Positions 16,095-25,730 of a DNA stretch of 64,000 nt are shown here, piece by piece. The notes beneath the pieces are model-generated. The model was given only the letters and a program-made list of their open reading frames with translations. It did not search any database and had not been told where the DNA came from. Each line of letters opens with the position of its first letter. The first letter of the stretch is position 1. Source of the DNA: Halobacteriales archaeon QS_4_70_19 (lineage in GTDB: Archaea; Halobacteriota; Halobacteria; Halobacteriales; Haloarculaceae); assembly GCA_003020985.1 (NCBI GenBank), contig PXRM01000026.1, positions 117,697 to 181,696 of the forward strand, given 5' to 3'. A program made the position numbers and the translations under genes.

Positions 16095-16715
16095 TCATCG
16101 GTTCACGACGAGCAGCGCCACCCGCTCGCGGACCAGGGCGGGGAGGTCGGCGGTCGTGGCGGCGAGTTCGGCCTCGTCTACGTCGAAGAACTCGCGGACG
16201 CGCCCGTCGTCGTAGTCCCCGAGCGTCTCCGCCGGTTCGAGCAGGTCACGAACGGCGTCGGCGGCGGCCGTCTCGCCGGCGTCGGTGGCGGCTGCCGCCC
16301 CGTCGGTCTGCTCGTTCCCACGGTCGTCATCCCCCCTCGACGCCGCCTCGGGGGGCGCGTCCACCAGCACGACCGCCGGCGTCGCGTCCGGTCCGACACC
16401 GAGGCCGAGCGCCCGGTCGATCTGCCGTCGCCCGGCCGCGTACAGCAGGATCTCGACGGCGCGGTTCCGGGCGATGCCCTCGCCGCGGGCGCGCTCGCGG
16501 TCGGCCAGTTCGACCGCCCGCTCGAGGTGCTGGCGGTCGACGACGAGCCCGGCATCGAACGCCTGCACGGTCACGCCGTGTGCCTCCCCCACCTCGCCCA
16601 GCCGGGTGACCAGCGCGTCCACGCCGTCGAAGGCGGGGACGCCGTCGGGTGCGGCCGGCGCGTCAGCGTCTGCCGCCCCGTCCGCGACGTGGACGACCCC
16701 CTCCACGAGCCGCAT
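16095..16715 (-). CDS. cgi121: KEOPS complex subunit Cgi121
   Basis: The 206-residue protein matches archaeal Cgi121, the KEOPS subunit that recruits tRNA for N6-threonylcarbamoyladenosine synthesis. Supporting segments are VQAFDAGLVVDRQHLERAVE and NRAVEILLYAAGRRQIDRAL, the helix typical of the family; in haloarchaea the gene commonly follows hel308, as here. Acidic and Ala-rich insertions in the middle are halophilic additions. The ATG overlaps the last base of the hel308 stop (TGATG), giving translational coupling. Confidence 0.88.
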   Translation of the reverse strand: MRLVEGVVHVADGAADADAPAAPDGVPAFDGVDALVTRLGEVGEAHGVTVQAFDAGLVVDRQHLERAVELADRERARGEGIARNRAVEILLYAAGRRQIDRALGLGVGPDATPAVVLVDAPPEAASRGDDDRGNEQTDGAAAATDAGETAAADAVRDLLEPAETLGDYDDGRVREFFDVDEAELAATTADLPALVRERVALLVVNR

Positions 16716-19051
16716 CAGAACTCACCCAGGCTGGTCTGGTCCTCGTCGTCGTCCGGGACGGGGACGGCGTCCGGGTCGGGTTCGATGTCGGTCACGCCCG
16801 GGTCGGTGTGGCCGGCCGCCTCCAGGACGTTCTCGGCGGTCTTCTCCCGGCCCCGGAGCGCGCCGAGGACGACTGCCTTGTTGGCGTTCCGGAGGTCCTC
16901 GCGGGTCTCGATACCGGCCTCGTACAGTCGCCGGGCGCGCTTGCGCCCGACCCCCCGGACGCCGGCGAGGTCGACCAGCTCCTCGCGGACGCCGTGCTGG
17001 ACCCGGACCCGGGCCTCCCGGACGGCGGGCGCGATGCCCAGGTCGAGTTCGGCGGCGAGCTGCTCGGCCGCGCCCAGCAACCACTCCGCCGTGTCGACCT
17101 TCCCGCGGATGTCGCCCGGCCCGACGCCGTAGCGCTCGGTGATGCGGTCCTCTTCGACCTCGTCGGCCCAGTCCTCGAGCAGCTTGGCGGTCTTGAGCGC
17201 CGAGAGCCAGTCGTCGAACGCGTCGTCGAACTCGCTGGGCAGCCGCCCCAGGAACGCCGACTCGCGCTCGTAGGCGAGTTCCGTGTACTCCTCCTGCTCG
17301 CCCGAGCGGAGGTAGAGCTGGTACATGTCCGGCGTCCGCGAGACGAGGTGGTACAGGCCCAGCGCGGTCGGGCGGTCCTCGGCCGCCCGGAGGCCGTCGA
17401 TGATCTCGGCGGCGCTCATCGGGTCCAGGTACAGCCGGGAGACGGTGTGGCCCATCCCCGTCGCCTCCAGCTGGTCACCCTCTTCGGCTCGCGGCTCCGC
17501 CGCTCGCCCGTCCGACTGCCCCTGTGGGGCAGTCTGCTCCACGAAACCGTTCGCCTCCAGATACGCCAGCATGTCGTCCATGACCTGTTCGAGGAACGCG
17601 TCCTCGTCGGTCTGGCTGGCGTAGAGGGTCTCCTGGAGGAACTCCAGCAGTCCCTCGCGCGAGTCGGCGAACCCGGAGGCGACGGTCGCGAGCAGATGGG
17701 TCCGCATCGCCGGCTCCGCCGCCAGCTTCGACTGCACGGGCTCGGGCTCGGCCCAGACGTACCGCTCGAACAGCTCGTCCAGCTCGTCGTGGCTCTTCGC
17801 CAGCAGCAGCGCCTCCCCGTACGGGTCCATCCCCGGCCGGCCCGCACGGCCCATCATCTGGTGCACCTCCAGCACGGAGAGCGGCTGCATCCCGCCGGCC
17901 TCGCCGGAGTAGCGCCGCCAGTCCCGGACGATGACGCGCCGGGAGGGGGTGTTGACGCCCGCGGCGAGAGTCGGCGTCGCGGCGATGCATTTGACGAGAC
18001 GGTCCCGAAAGGCGTCCTCGACGAGCGAGCGCTGGTCGCTGGAGAGGCCCGCGTGGTGGAAGGCGGCGCCCTTCTCGACGGCGGCGGCGAGGTCGTCGCT
18101 CGTCTCGGTGTCGCTCGCGTCCCGGATCTCGGCGGCGACCTCGCGCAGACGGGCGAGTTCGTCACCGCCGAGGTGGTCGTTCGTGACGTTCGCCAGGCGC
18201 TTGGCCGCTCCCTCGGCGTTCCGCCGGCTGTTGACGAACACGAGCGAGGAGCCGCGGCCGTCGTCCGCGCCGTCGTCCTCTGCAGCCCTGCCGTCCCCAT
18301 CGTCAACGTCGTCGTCGGGCGTGAGCGTGTCCCGGACGATGGTCTCGGTCGCCTTCTCGGAGCCCCGGCCGGGGAGGTGCTCCTGGCTGCCGTCGTCGAA
18401 GTGAAGCGCCTCGCCGAAGTGGACGCCCTTCCGGAGTTCGATGGGCCGCCACTCCGAGTCCACGAGGGCGGCGTCCAGCCACTCGGCCAGCGCGTCGGCG
18501 TTGCCGATGGTCGCCGACAGCGCCACCACCTGTAGCCCGGGGTTGATGCGCCGGAGCTTCGCGAGCGTGACCTCCAGCGTGGGCCCGCGCTGGTCGTCGT
18601 CGACCAGGTGGACCTCGTCGGCGACCACGCAGTCCAGCCGGCGCAGCCAGGGGGCGTCGTTGCGCACGAGCGAGTCCACCTTCTCGGAGGTGGCAACGAT
18701 GATGTCCTTCTCGCCGAGCCAGCGCTCCTCTGACTCGTAGTTGCCCGTGGAGACGCCGATCTCGACGCCGTAGCGCGAGAACTCCTCGAACTCGTCGCGC
18801 TTCTCGGAGGCCAGCGCCCGCAGCGGGACGATGTAGAGGGCCGTCCCGCCGCGCTGGACCGCCGACAGCATCGCCAGCTCCGCCACCAGCGTCTTGCCCG
18901 ACGCCGTCGGCACGGACGCCACCAGCGAGTCCCCCTGCGTGACGCCTGTCTCGACGGCCTCGGCCTGGGGTGGATACAGCTCTTCGATCCCGTCCGCGCG
19001 GAGGTGCTCCGGGAGCCACTCGGGCACGCCCGCGACCTCGGAGACGTTCAT
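16715..19051 (-). CDS. hel308: ATP-dependent DNA helicase Hel308
   Basis: The 778-residue superfamily 2 helicase has Walker [10 protein letters not shown], the DEVH box in [11 protein letters not shown], and [10 protein letters not shown] as motif VI. A ratchet domain and a C-terminal helix-hairpin-helix ([17 protein letters not shown]) match the Hel308 autoinhibitory domain. Hel308 unwinds lagging strands at stalled forks. The extreme C-terminus QTSLGEF fits a PCNA-interacting peptide. ATG 19051 ([10 protein letters not shown]) is preferred to one 21 bases upstream because the family starts at this segment. A long acidic insertion (about residues 250-275) is typical of halophiles. Confidence 0.95.
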   Translation of the reverse strand: MNVSEVAGVPEWLPEHLRADGIEELYPPQAEAVETGVTQGDSLVASVPTASGKTLVAELAMLSAVQRGGTALYIVPLRALASEKRDEFEEFSRYGVEIGVSTGNYESEERWLGEKDIIVATSEKVDSLVRNDAPWLRRLDCVVADEVHLVDDDQRGPTLEVTLAKLRRINPGLQVVALSATIGNADALAEWLDAALVDSEWRPIELRKGVHFGEALHFDDGSQEHLPGRGSEKATETIVRDTLTPDDDVDDGDGRAAEDDGADDGRGSSLVFVNSRRNAEGAAKRLANVTNDHLGGDELARLREVAAEIRDASDTETSDDLAAAVEKGAAFHHAGLSSDQRSLVEDAFRDRLVKCIAATPTLAAGVNTPSRRVIVRDWRRYSGEAGGMQPLSVLEVHQMMGRAGRPGMDPYGEALLLAKSHDELDELFERYVWAEPEPVQSKLAAEPAMRTHLLATVASGFADSREGLLEFLQETLYASQTDEDAFLEQVMDDMLAYLEANGFVEQTAPQGQSDGRAAEPRAEEGDQLEATGMGHTVSRLYLDPMSAAEIIDGLRAAEDRPTALGLYHLVSRTPDMYQLYLRSGEQEEYTELAYERESAFLGRLPSEFDDAFDDWLSALKTAKLLEDWADEVEEDRITERYGVGPGDIRGKVDTAEWLLGAAEQLAAELDLGIAPAVREARVRVQHGVREELVDLAGVRGVGRKRARRLYEAGIETREDLRNANKAVVLGALRGREKTAENVLEAAGHTDPGVTDIEPDPDAVPVPDDDEDQTSLGEF

Positions 19052-19259
19052 TGGAGGGAGGTGGGCCGTCACCCTGTTTAAATCCTCGTCAGCGCGGCGC
19101 GCGGACGCGACCGCTCACCCCGAACCGTGTTCGGGCGGCCCCCGAGATTCCCGGCCCGCCCGTCGACAGTCGCCTCTCCTCGTCCACGTGCCGGCGCAGC
19201 CACCGGCCCAACACGTTGGTGAAACACCCAACTCTCCACCCCGGCCACTCCCGCTCGGG

Positions 19260-20618
19260 ATGTCCGAACGACCGAGCACCGAGCGGACGCACGGACGCAC
19301 AGTCGACGGGCGTGGCGGGGGGCTGACTCCCCGGCGCATCTATCGGACCGCGGCGTCCCTCGTGGCGGAGTTGCGCGACCGGAGCCGGGTCCTGTTCGCC
19401 GTGGCGCTCCTCGACCTCGCCCTGGCGGTCCTGTTCACCGCGCTGCTGGCGGTCGACGGGCGGACGCTCCTCGGACGTAACGTCTGGACCAAGCCCTGGA
19501 AGTTCGCTGTCTCCATCGCCGTCTTCACCGCGACGCTGGCGTGGCTCCTCCCGTCGCTCTCGCTTCGGACCCGGACCGAGCGCGCAGTGACTCGTGTGGT
19601 CGCGGGGGCGATGCTGGTCGAGATCACCCTCATTTCGGCGCAGGCGGCGCGCGGCGTCCCGTCACACTTCAACGCCGCGACGACGCTCGATACCGCCGTC
19701 TTCGCCGTCATGGGCGCGACCATCACGTTGAGTACGCTCGCCGTCGCGTACGCCCTCTGGCGGACGGTCCTGGACCCGCCGCCGGTCGCGCTGGCGTACC
19801 GCTGGGGGCTCTGGCTCGGCCTGCTCGTGTTCGTCGCGGCGAGCTTCGAGGGCGGGCTCATGGCGGCACGCGGCTCTCACGCCGTCGACGTTCCCGCCGA
19901 CGCTCCGGGACTGCCGCTGCTGAACTGGAGCCTGACCGGCGGTGACCTCCGCATCGCTCACTTCCTCGGCCTGCACGCCCTGCAGGTACTCCCACTGACG
20001 GGCTATCTCGCGGCCCGCACTCGCCGGCTGTCATCCCGCGGGGCGCTGTCCGTCGTGGGCGCCGTCGGGGTACTGTACAGTGCGCTCGTGACCGCGGCGT
20101 TCGTCCTGGCGATGCGTGGTATCCCGCTGCTCTCGGCCCTCTCCGCCGTCCAATCACTCCCCGCGTCGGTCCTCCGCTCGTCGTTCCTCCCGTCGCTCTC
20201 GACGGTCTTCGGGGCGAGTTTCCTCCTCGTCGCGCCGTTCTGGGCGCTGATGATCCTCGCTCCGCGGCGGGACCTGACCGGCCGCGTTCTCGACTCCCGA
20301 CTCGTCGCCGCCCCCGCGGCTGCGCTCTACGTGCTGCTCCTGCTCCCGCAGGTCGCGACCGTCGCGGGCGGGGTGCTCTCCCCATCGCTCTCCGGGATGA
20401 CGACGCTCCTCGCCACCGACGCCGGCGCGACGCTCGCCTGGGTCCACTTCCTCGCGTTCGACCTCCTCGTCGGTCGCTGGATCCTCCTCGACGGCCGCCG
20501 CCGTGACCTGTCTCCGCTCGTCCTCTCGCCGGTGCTCCTCGCGACGCTCCTGTTCGGCCCGGCAGGGGTCGTGGGGTACTGGCTGGTCCGGACCGTCATC
20601 ACCGAACGGGTGGGCTGA
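19260..20618 (+). CDS. multi-spanning membrane protein with C-terminal ABA4-like domain
   Basis: The 452-residue product has roughly eleven hydrophobic helices. The final 120 residues (AWVHFLAFDLLVGRWILLDG, then VLLATLLFGPAGVVGYWLVR) match the ABA4-like family (DUF4281), known from plant neoxanthin synthesis. The N-terminal 320 residues form a separate, unrecognised membrane domain (RNVWTKPWKFAVSIAVFTAT). I see no carotenoid gene nearby, so a pigment role is only a possibility. ATG 19260 opens a basic leader before the first helix. It diverges from hel308 across about 210 bases. Confidence 0.75.
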   Translation: MSERPSTERTHGRTVDGRGGGLTPRRIYRTAASLVAELRDRSRVLFAVALLDLALAVLFTALLAVDGRTLLGRNVWTKPWKFAVSIAVFTATLAWLLPSLSLRTRTERAVTRVVAGAMLVEITLISAQAARGVPSHFNAATTLDTAVFAVMGATITLSTLAVAYALWRTVLDPPPVALAYRWGLWLGLLVFVAASFEGGLMAARGSHAVDVPADAPGLPLLNWSLTGGDLRIAHFLGLHALQVLPLTGYLAARTRRLSSRGALSVVGAVGVLYSALVTAAFVLAMRGIPLLSALSAVQSLPASVLRSSFLPSLSTVFGASFLLVAPFWALMILAPRRDLTGRVLDSRLVAAPAAALYVLLLLPQVATVAGGVLSPSLSGMTTLLATDAGATLAWVHFLAFDLLVGRWILLDGRRRDLSPLVLSPVLLATLLFGPAGVVGYWLVRTVITERVG

Positions 20619-20703
20619 GTGTCGACCTGGGTCGCGGGCAGCGGATGACTCCCCGTCTACTCGGAGAGTTGACCGGGCTGCCGGAGGGCCCGACCAACCT
20701 TTT

Positions 20704-21399
20704 ATGAGCTCCGGGGTGGACATCGCGACACGCGTTGCTCACCCGACAGCCAGTACGGGGTGCAGGCTCGTGATCCGGGCCCGGTTCCGGTTGACCCTAC
20801 CGCCGAATCTCTGGGTCGCCGAGGTGTCACGGGCGTTCCCGGACGCGACGTTCCGCCTGCTCGCGGGCGTGCCGAAGGACGACCGGGCGCTCGAATTGGG
20901 CGAGGTGCTGGCCGGGACACCTGAGGACGCGGCCGCCGCCGTCCGGGCCCACGACGATATCCGTGCCTACGAGCGTCTCCACCTCGACGACCGGCGGGCA
21001 CTCACCCGGTACGAGACCGTCGACCAGCGGCTCTACGAGTTCCTTCTCGACTCGGCGATTCCGCCGGAGTTCCCGCTGGCCGTCGAGGACGGCCGGATGG
21101 AGTTCGACCTGACGGCGACCCGGTCCGGGTTCGAGACCTTCGGGGACGCGCTCGACGCGAGCGGCCTGCAGTACGACCTCCTGCTGGCCGTCCACACGGA
21201 CGAGGAGGATGCCGTCCTCACGGAGCGCCAGCGCGAGTGCCTGGCGGTCGCCCAGCGCCGGGGGTACTTCGAGGTGCCCCGGCAGTGTACCCTGGCGGAG
21301 GTGGCCGACGCGCTCGACGTCGACACGTCGACCGCCAGCGAGACCGTCCGGCGTGGAACGGCCCGCGTGCTCCGCCAGTTCCTCGTCGACCGCCGCTGA
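20704..21399 (+). CDS. Bat-type HTH_10 transcriptional regulator
   Basis: The C-terminal 50 residues (LTERQRECLAVAQRRGYFEV and ADALDVDTSTASETVRRGTA) form the HTH_10 domain found in the haloarchaeal Bat family. The N-terminal 170 residues resemble the ligand-sensing part of related regulators but lack a PAS or GAF motif. The start is uncertain: ATG 20704 lies within a TATA-like ccttttatgag, whereas GTG 20770 (VIRARFRLTLPP) matches the usual family beginning and sits correctly downstream. It follows the ABA4-domain gene by 85 bases and may or may not control it. Confidence 0.8.
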   Translation: MSSGVDIATRVAHPTASTGCRLVIRARFRLTLPPNLWVAEVSRAFPDATFRLLAGVPKDDRALELGEVLAGTPEDAAAAVRAHDDIRAYERLHLDDRRALTRYETVDQRLYEFLLDSAIPPEFPLAVEDGRMEFDLTATRSGFETFGDALDASGLQYDLLLAVHTDEEDAVLTERQRECLAVAQRRGYFEVPRQCTLAEVADALDVDTSTASETVRRGTARVLRQFLVDRR

Positions 21400-21543
21400 G
21401 CGACCTGTGGTCCGCTGTCGGCCACCGTTGAACGGCCTGCGGTCCGCCGCCGACCACCTGGTTCCCCGGCGGAACCTCTCGGCTTCGCTACAGAAACTCG
21501 TTACCGCGGTCGCTTATGGGGGCGGCTGTCCACCGAACGGGCG

Positions 21544-22923
21544 ATGGGTCCCCGCGAACTCCTCGGCCTCCTCCGCAACCGGGACTTCGCTCTCCTCGTC
21601 GGCGGCCGGCTCGTCACGAACGCCGGCGACAGCCTCTACTACATCGCGGCGATGTGGCTCGTCTACGACCTGACGGGGTCGGAGCTGTTCACGGGGGTCG
21701 CGGGCTTCCTGACGATGGCGCCCGCGGCGCTGCAGTTCCTGTTCGGGCCGCTCGTCGACCGGTCGCCCCTGGGGCCGCTGCTGGTCGGCACGCAGGTCGT
21801 CCAGGGGCTGCTCGTGCTGGTCGTCCCGGTGGCGCACTTCCTCGATGTGCTCTCGGTCTGGGTCGTCCTGACGGTGATGCCGCTGCTGGCGCTGCTGAAC
21901 CAGCCGGTCTACCCGGCGCAGTCGGCCGCACTACCCCGCATCGTCGACCGCGAGGAACTCGTCGGCGCCAACTCCGTCCTGACCATCGCCTACCAGGGCG
22001 TCGACGCCGGCTTCAACGCCCTCGGTGGCGTCGTCGTGGCCGCGTTCGGCGCCGTCACGCTGTTCCTCGTGGACTCGGTCACGTTCGCCGTCGCGACGCT
22101 CCTCTTCCTCGGGCTGGAGATCCCCGAGGCCGGCGCCGGCGACATCGACACCGTTACTGACGCTGGCGGCACCGACGCCGACGACCCCGCGGCCGTCCCG
22201 GACGGCGGCGAGTCGAGCGAGGGGGCGGCCGCTGCGCCGGACACGGACGCTCCCGACTCGTTCGACGCCCAACCCACCGACGACGAGCAGGACGGCTGGG
22301 CCGGCTACCTCGCGGACCTGCGCGAGGGTATCGGCTTCCTCCGCGGGACCGTCGTCGCCAGACTCACGCTCGGCGTCGTCGTCGTCAACTTCGCCTTCGG
22401 TGGGGTGATGGCCGTCCTCCCGGCGTACGGCGACAGCTTCGGCGGCGCCGGGGCGTACGGGCTGCTGGCGGCCGCCGTCGGCGTCGGGATGCTGACCGGG
22501 TCACTCGTCGGCAACCTCGTCGAGGGGTGGCCGTTCGGCTACGTCGTCAGCGGCGGGATGGCACTGAGCGCCGGGCTGTGGGCCATCGCCATCGCGGTGA
22601 ACACGATGCCCGCGACCCCCGTGCTGCTCGCGCTGGCGCTCGTCCCGGCGGGCACGATGAATGTCCTCGTCTTCTCGCTCGTCCAGGCGGTCGTCCCGGA
22701 CCGGCTGCTCGGGCGCGCGATGTCGGTCATCATGAGTGGCGCGACCGCCATGACGCCCATCGGTGCCCTCGTCGGCGGGGCGGTCGCCGACGCTACCTCG
22801 CCGGGGCTGGTGCTGTACGGGAACGCGGTCGCCACGGCGCTGTTCGCCGCCTACGTCTTCGCCGTGCCGAGCCTCCGGCGGCTCCCGCGAGTGGGGTCGG
22901 TCTCGACGCTCTCGGCGGAGTGA
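21544..22923 (+). CDS. MFS transporter
   Basis: The 459-residue protein has twelve predicted helices split by a long acidic central loop of about 75 residues (near 195-270), typical of a halophilic major facilitator. The N-terminal half has NAGDSLYYIAAMWLVYDLTG and the loop-2/3 segment GPLVDRSPLG; the second half has VPDRLLGRAMSV, as in the enterobactin-exporter-like (MFS_3) group. It is probably a proton-driven exporter of a small molecule; the substrate is unknown. Nothing next to it suggests a pathway. Confidence 0.85.
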   Translation: MGPRELLGLLRNRDFALLVGGRLVTNAGDSLYYIAAMWLVYDLTGSELFTGVAGFLTMAPAALQFLFGPLVDRSPLGPLLVGTQVVQGLLVLVVPVAHFLDVLSVWVVLTVMPLLALLNQPVYPAQSAALPRIVDREELVGANSVLTIAYQGVDAGFNALGGVVVAAFGAVTLFLVDSVTFAVATLLFLGLEIPEAGAGDIDTVTDAGGTDADDPAAVPDGGESSEGAAAAPDTDAPDSFDAQPTDDEQDGWAGYLADLREGIGFLRGTVVARLTLGVVVVNFAFGGVMAVLPAYGDSFGGAGAYGLLAAAVGVGMLTGSLVGNLVEGWPFGYVVSGGMALSAGLWAIAIAVNTMPATPVLLALALVPAGTMNVLVFSLVQAVVPDRLLGRAMSVIMSGATAMTPIGALVGGAVADATSPGLVLYGNAVATALFAAYVFAVPSLRRLPRVGSVSTLSAE

Positions 22924-22935
22924 CGCCGCCCCCGC

Positions 22936-24372
22936 TCAGAAGACCTCCTCGACGTCGATGAACTCCCCATCGCGGGTCCCGCGGACGGTGACGTTCTCCC
23001 CCAGCGTCACGTCCGCGTCCCCCCGGAGCTTCACCGTCTCCTCGCCGTCGTCGAGTTTGACGGGGTCGCCCGTCTGGACGACCGTGCCCGTGAACTCGAC
23101 CGGACCCGACGCCGCCGCGTCGCCGATGTCGTCCGTGTCCCCCGTCGCGGCCGTCCCGTCGCCGCCGTCGTCCGCGAAGGCGTCCAGTCCGGTCTCCGCG
23201 TCGTCGCTGCCCGACTCCCCCGTGCCCGTCCGGTCGGTCGCCACGTCACCCGCCGCCGTGGCCAGGCCGCTCTCGAACTGCGTGACGGTGGACTGCCAGC
23301 CCGCGGAGGCCTCGAGGTCGTCCTGCCAGCCGTCCTGGATCTCCACGTCGGCGGCGAGCACCTCGTCGCCGGGGCCGATGTCGAGATCCGCCTTGTCGCC
23401 CCACAGCGCGACGCGGATGTCGCCGGTATCGTCCTGCAGGCGGACGTTCCGCACCTGGCCCTCGCTGCCGTCGTCGCGGTCGAACGTCCGCTTCGGGTCT
23501 GCCGAGCGAACGACGCCCCCGATGTCGACCGTCTGGCCGATCTCCACGCTCCCGATGTCGGTCGTCTCGGGGACGAACTCCACCTCGGCGTCGATGGCCT
23601 CGACGGCACAGCGGTCGTTGACGTGGAGTTCGAGGTCGCCGTCGCGCTCGCGGACGTAGCCGTCGACGATCTCGACGGTGTCGCCCGGCCCGAACTGCTC
23701 GACCGCCTCCGTCTGCTCGTCCCACAGCGTGACGCGCAGCCGGCCCGTCTCGTCCCCGATGACGAGGTTGCCGACCCGGCCCTCGCTGCCGTCGTCGCGG
23801 TCGAACGTCCGCACGGGCTCGGTGTCCAGCACCACGCCGTCGACGGTCACGTCCGACTGCCCCATCGCCAGCGAGTCGATGGTGACGCTGCCCTCCAGAT
23901 CCACGTCGAGTTCGGCCTCCTCGTCGACCTCGACGCGGTCGGCGCTCACCTCGAGCCCACTGTAGCCGTCCTTCGGGCGGCCCTGGATGCGGAGCACCTG
24001 GCCCGGTTCGAGCTCCTCGACCGCGGCCGCGGCGTCCTGGTCCCACATCGCCAGCCGCACGTGCCCGGTCTCGTCGGCCACCTCCACGTTCACGACGCGG
24101 CCCTCCTCGGCCTCTTCGTCGTCCCGTTCGAACGTCCGCATCTCGCCGACGGAGACGACCTTGCCGAGGAACTGTACCTCCTCCATCCCGGATTCGATGT
24201 CCGCGATACCCTCTACCTCGCTCTCGCCGAGGTCCTCGGCGATGAGCATGGCCGCGACCTCCTCGTCGACCAGTCCGCCCATCTCCTCGACCTTCGCCTC
24301 GACGGCCTCGCGGAACTCTTCTTCCTCGATGTCGGCATCGACCTCCGCGTAGATGTCCTCGATGGCGCTCAT
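22936..24372 (-). CDS. replication factor A / single-stranded DNA-binding protein with several OB folds
   Basis: The 478-residue protein has three successive OB folds sharing the pattern RTFDRDDGSEG...VxLW, near residues 65-165, 165-265 and 270-360, then an acidic linker and a smaller OB-like C-terminal segment. This is the layout of the haloarchaeal RPA that acts without a separate zinc-finger subunit (RpaC/Rpa2 group). It should bind and protect single-stranded DNA during replication and repair. ATG 24372 is chosen because a minus-strand TATA-like cttaac lies about 30 bases upstream. The OB repeats share a 35-base identical stretch at 23457-23491 and 23778-23812. Confidence 0.88.
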   Translation of the reverse strand: MSAIEDIYAEVDADIEEEEFREAVEAKVEEMGGLVDEEVAAMLIAEDLGESEVEGIADIESGMEEVQFLGKVVSVGEMRTFERDDEEAEEGRVVNVEVADETGHVRLAMWDQDAAAAVEELEPGQVLRIQGRPKDGYSGLEVSADRVEVDEEAELDVDLEGSVTIDSLAMGQSDVTVDGVVLDTEPVRTFDRDDGSEGRVGNLVIGDETGRLRVTLWDEQTEAVEQFGPGDTVEIVDGYVRERDGDLELHVNDRCAVEAIDAEVEFVPETTDIGSVEIGQTVDIGGVVRSADPKRTFDRDDGSEGQVRNVRLQDDTGDIRVALWGDKADLDIGPGDEVLAADVEIQDGWQDDLEASAGWQSTVTQFESGLATAAGDVATDRTGTGESGSDDAETGLDAFADDGGDGTAATGDTDDIGDAAASGPVEFTGTVVQTGDPVKLDDGEETVKLRGDADVTLGENVTVRGTRDGEFIDVEEVF

Positions 24373-24519
24373 TGCTGTTGGTTGATTGGGGGTGGCGGTT
24401 CCGTTAAGCGTTGTCGTCGCGCCGTCGCTGGTGGGCGGCGACTCCTCCTCGCCGATCGACTCCTCGGCCGCGTTCGGCTCCATACCGCGTGTCCTGCGGC
24501 TTCCGACTTGAAGCTCCGG

Positions 24520-24814
24520 AACGGTCGAGAGAGCGCCTCTGCTGTCACGTCTACACTCGCTCCGGTCGGGCAGCCATCGTGATGCATACCGCGCCTGCGG
24601 CGCGGTTTCACCGCTCCGGGCGAAGCGAGGAGCGGCCCTCTTTCTGAACGTCTCTTGGACATCAGAACGCTCTGCGTTCTGATTGCCCGTGGAATCGCGG
24701 AGCAAGTCCACGACGCCGAGTGGTTCGTCGGCGGAGCCGACGAACGAATAGCTGGCCGGCTCTCCGCAGCGGCGCGCGGAGCGCGCCGCGAGGAAGCCCG
24801 AGGCGGAGAAACGT
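24520..24814. repeat. cluster of short hairpins between RPA and the next gene
   Basis: This gene-free stretch holds several short palindromes in close series. Examples are TCAGAACG-ctctg-CGTTCTGA near 24661-24681, TTCGTCGG-cggag-CCGACGAA near 24725-24745, and a CCGCTCC...GGAGCGG pair near 24610-24634. Loops carry similar core letters such as ctctg and cggag. No protein frame is convincing. It could be a structured RNA, a decayed repeat element or a terminator region. A similar cluster lies at 33290-33415. Confidence 0.5.
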
Positions 24815-25411
24815 TCAGGGGTACGAGGACGCCTGCCAGCGGCCGTTCTCGTAGGTGACGACCGTGTCGAACAGGGAGGTGAGGGTGGCGACGGTGCGGC
24901 CGTCGTGCTCGCCGGGGTCGAGGTGGTAGTGGGCGACCGCGCCGGTCGCCTTCACCCGGTTGACGAGGACGTGGAGGAAGCGGAACACGCGCTTCAGGTC
25001 GACGTACTCCAGCAGGACGGTGAGCGACTCGAAGATGAGCAGCGAGTCGGGACTCCAGTCGGTGAGCCGCTCGCTGATGGTGATCCCCAGGCCGGTCAGG
25101 TCCGCCGGCTCCTCGACGATGCGCTCGACGTCCGCCCCCGTACCGTCGCGCTGGACCTCCTCGACCAGCACCGCCCGCTCGAGCGGCTCCCCGAACCGGT
25201 TCCAGTCGTCCAGCCACCGGGCCGGGTCGTCGATGAACGAGACGACGAGGAGGTTGGCCAGGTCGGGAGCGACCAGCTCCTCCAGATACGAGCCACGGGC
25301 GTCGCTATCGAGCCGCTCGGAGAGGACCAGCACGTTCGCAGCGCCGGCGAGGTCGGAGCCGTCCCCCCCTTCGGAGTCTCCCACCTCGGCCGATTCCCCC
25401 GCCGACATCAC
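24815..25411 (-). CDS. DUF7504-type RecA/KaiC-superfamily-like protein
   Basis: The 198-residue protein has the strand-helix order of a degenerate KaiC/RecA-like ATPase: NVLVLSERLDSDARGSYLEE, NLLVVSFIDDP, DSLLIFESLTVLLEYVD and a terminal strand near TVVTYENGRW. No intact Walker A motif is present. Haloarchaea have many such small proteins of unknown function, often near signalling genes. A minus-strand TATA (tttatac at 25435-25441) lies about 27 bases before ATG 25411, so the message is probably leaderless and this ATG is the start. Confidence 0.6.
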   Translation of the reverse strand: MMSAGESAEVGDSEGGDGSDLAGAANVLVLSERLDSDARGSYLEELVAPDLANLLVVSFIDDPARWLDDWNRFGEPLERAVLVEEVQRDGTGADVERIVEEPADLTGLGITISERLTDWSPDSLLIFESLTVLLEYVDLKRVFRFLHVLVNRVKATGAVAHYHLDPGEHDGRTVATLTSLFDTVVTYENGRWQASSYP

Positions 25412-25434
25412 GTGCCCGGTACCGCGGCCGCCGG

Positions 25435-25441
25435 TATAAAG
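25435..25441 (-). promoter_or_regulatory. archaeal TATA box for a leaderless transcript
   Basis: On the minus strand the sequence ctttatacc is centred about 27 bases upstream of ATG 25411. That spacing puts transcription start at or next to the start codon. Confidence 0.6.
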
Positions 25442-25657
25442 ACGGTGCTTATCGGAGCAACATAAGGGCCCGGAGTCCGCCGGTCACTGAGCGTCGACCG
25501 CTGTGACGGGCGAAACGGGGCGGAGGCGTCCCGAACCACGGGCCGGAGGGGGTCCCGTTGTTCTGACGGTGATGTACCCCCCGTTGCCGGGGCCGCGCCG
25601 CCCCCGGAATCCCGGTTCCGAAACCCCTATACGAACGTCCCGGCTACCCGAGAGTGA

Positions 25658-25730
25658 GTCCGGTTAGGGTAGTGGACTATCCTCTTGGCTTGCGGAGCCA
25701 GGGACCAGCGTTCAAATCGCTGACCGGACG
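25658..25730 (+). tRNA. tRNA-Arg (GCG)
   Basis: GTCCGGT and ACCGGAC pair as the acceptor stem, with G as discriminator and no encoded CCA. The anticodon arm is TTGGC-TTGCGGA-GCCAG, giving anticodon GCG, which reads CGC (Arg). The T arm is CAGCG-TTCAAAT-CGCTG. A TATA-like cctatacg lies about 30 bases upstream near 25627. No intron is present. Confidence 0.95.

Noticed and set aside
22936..24711. Longer RPA start at 24711
   Set aside because: The extra 113 residues translate the hairpin cluster and promoter; the TATA-like element at about 24403 supports ATG 24372.
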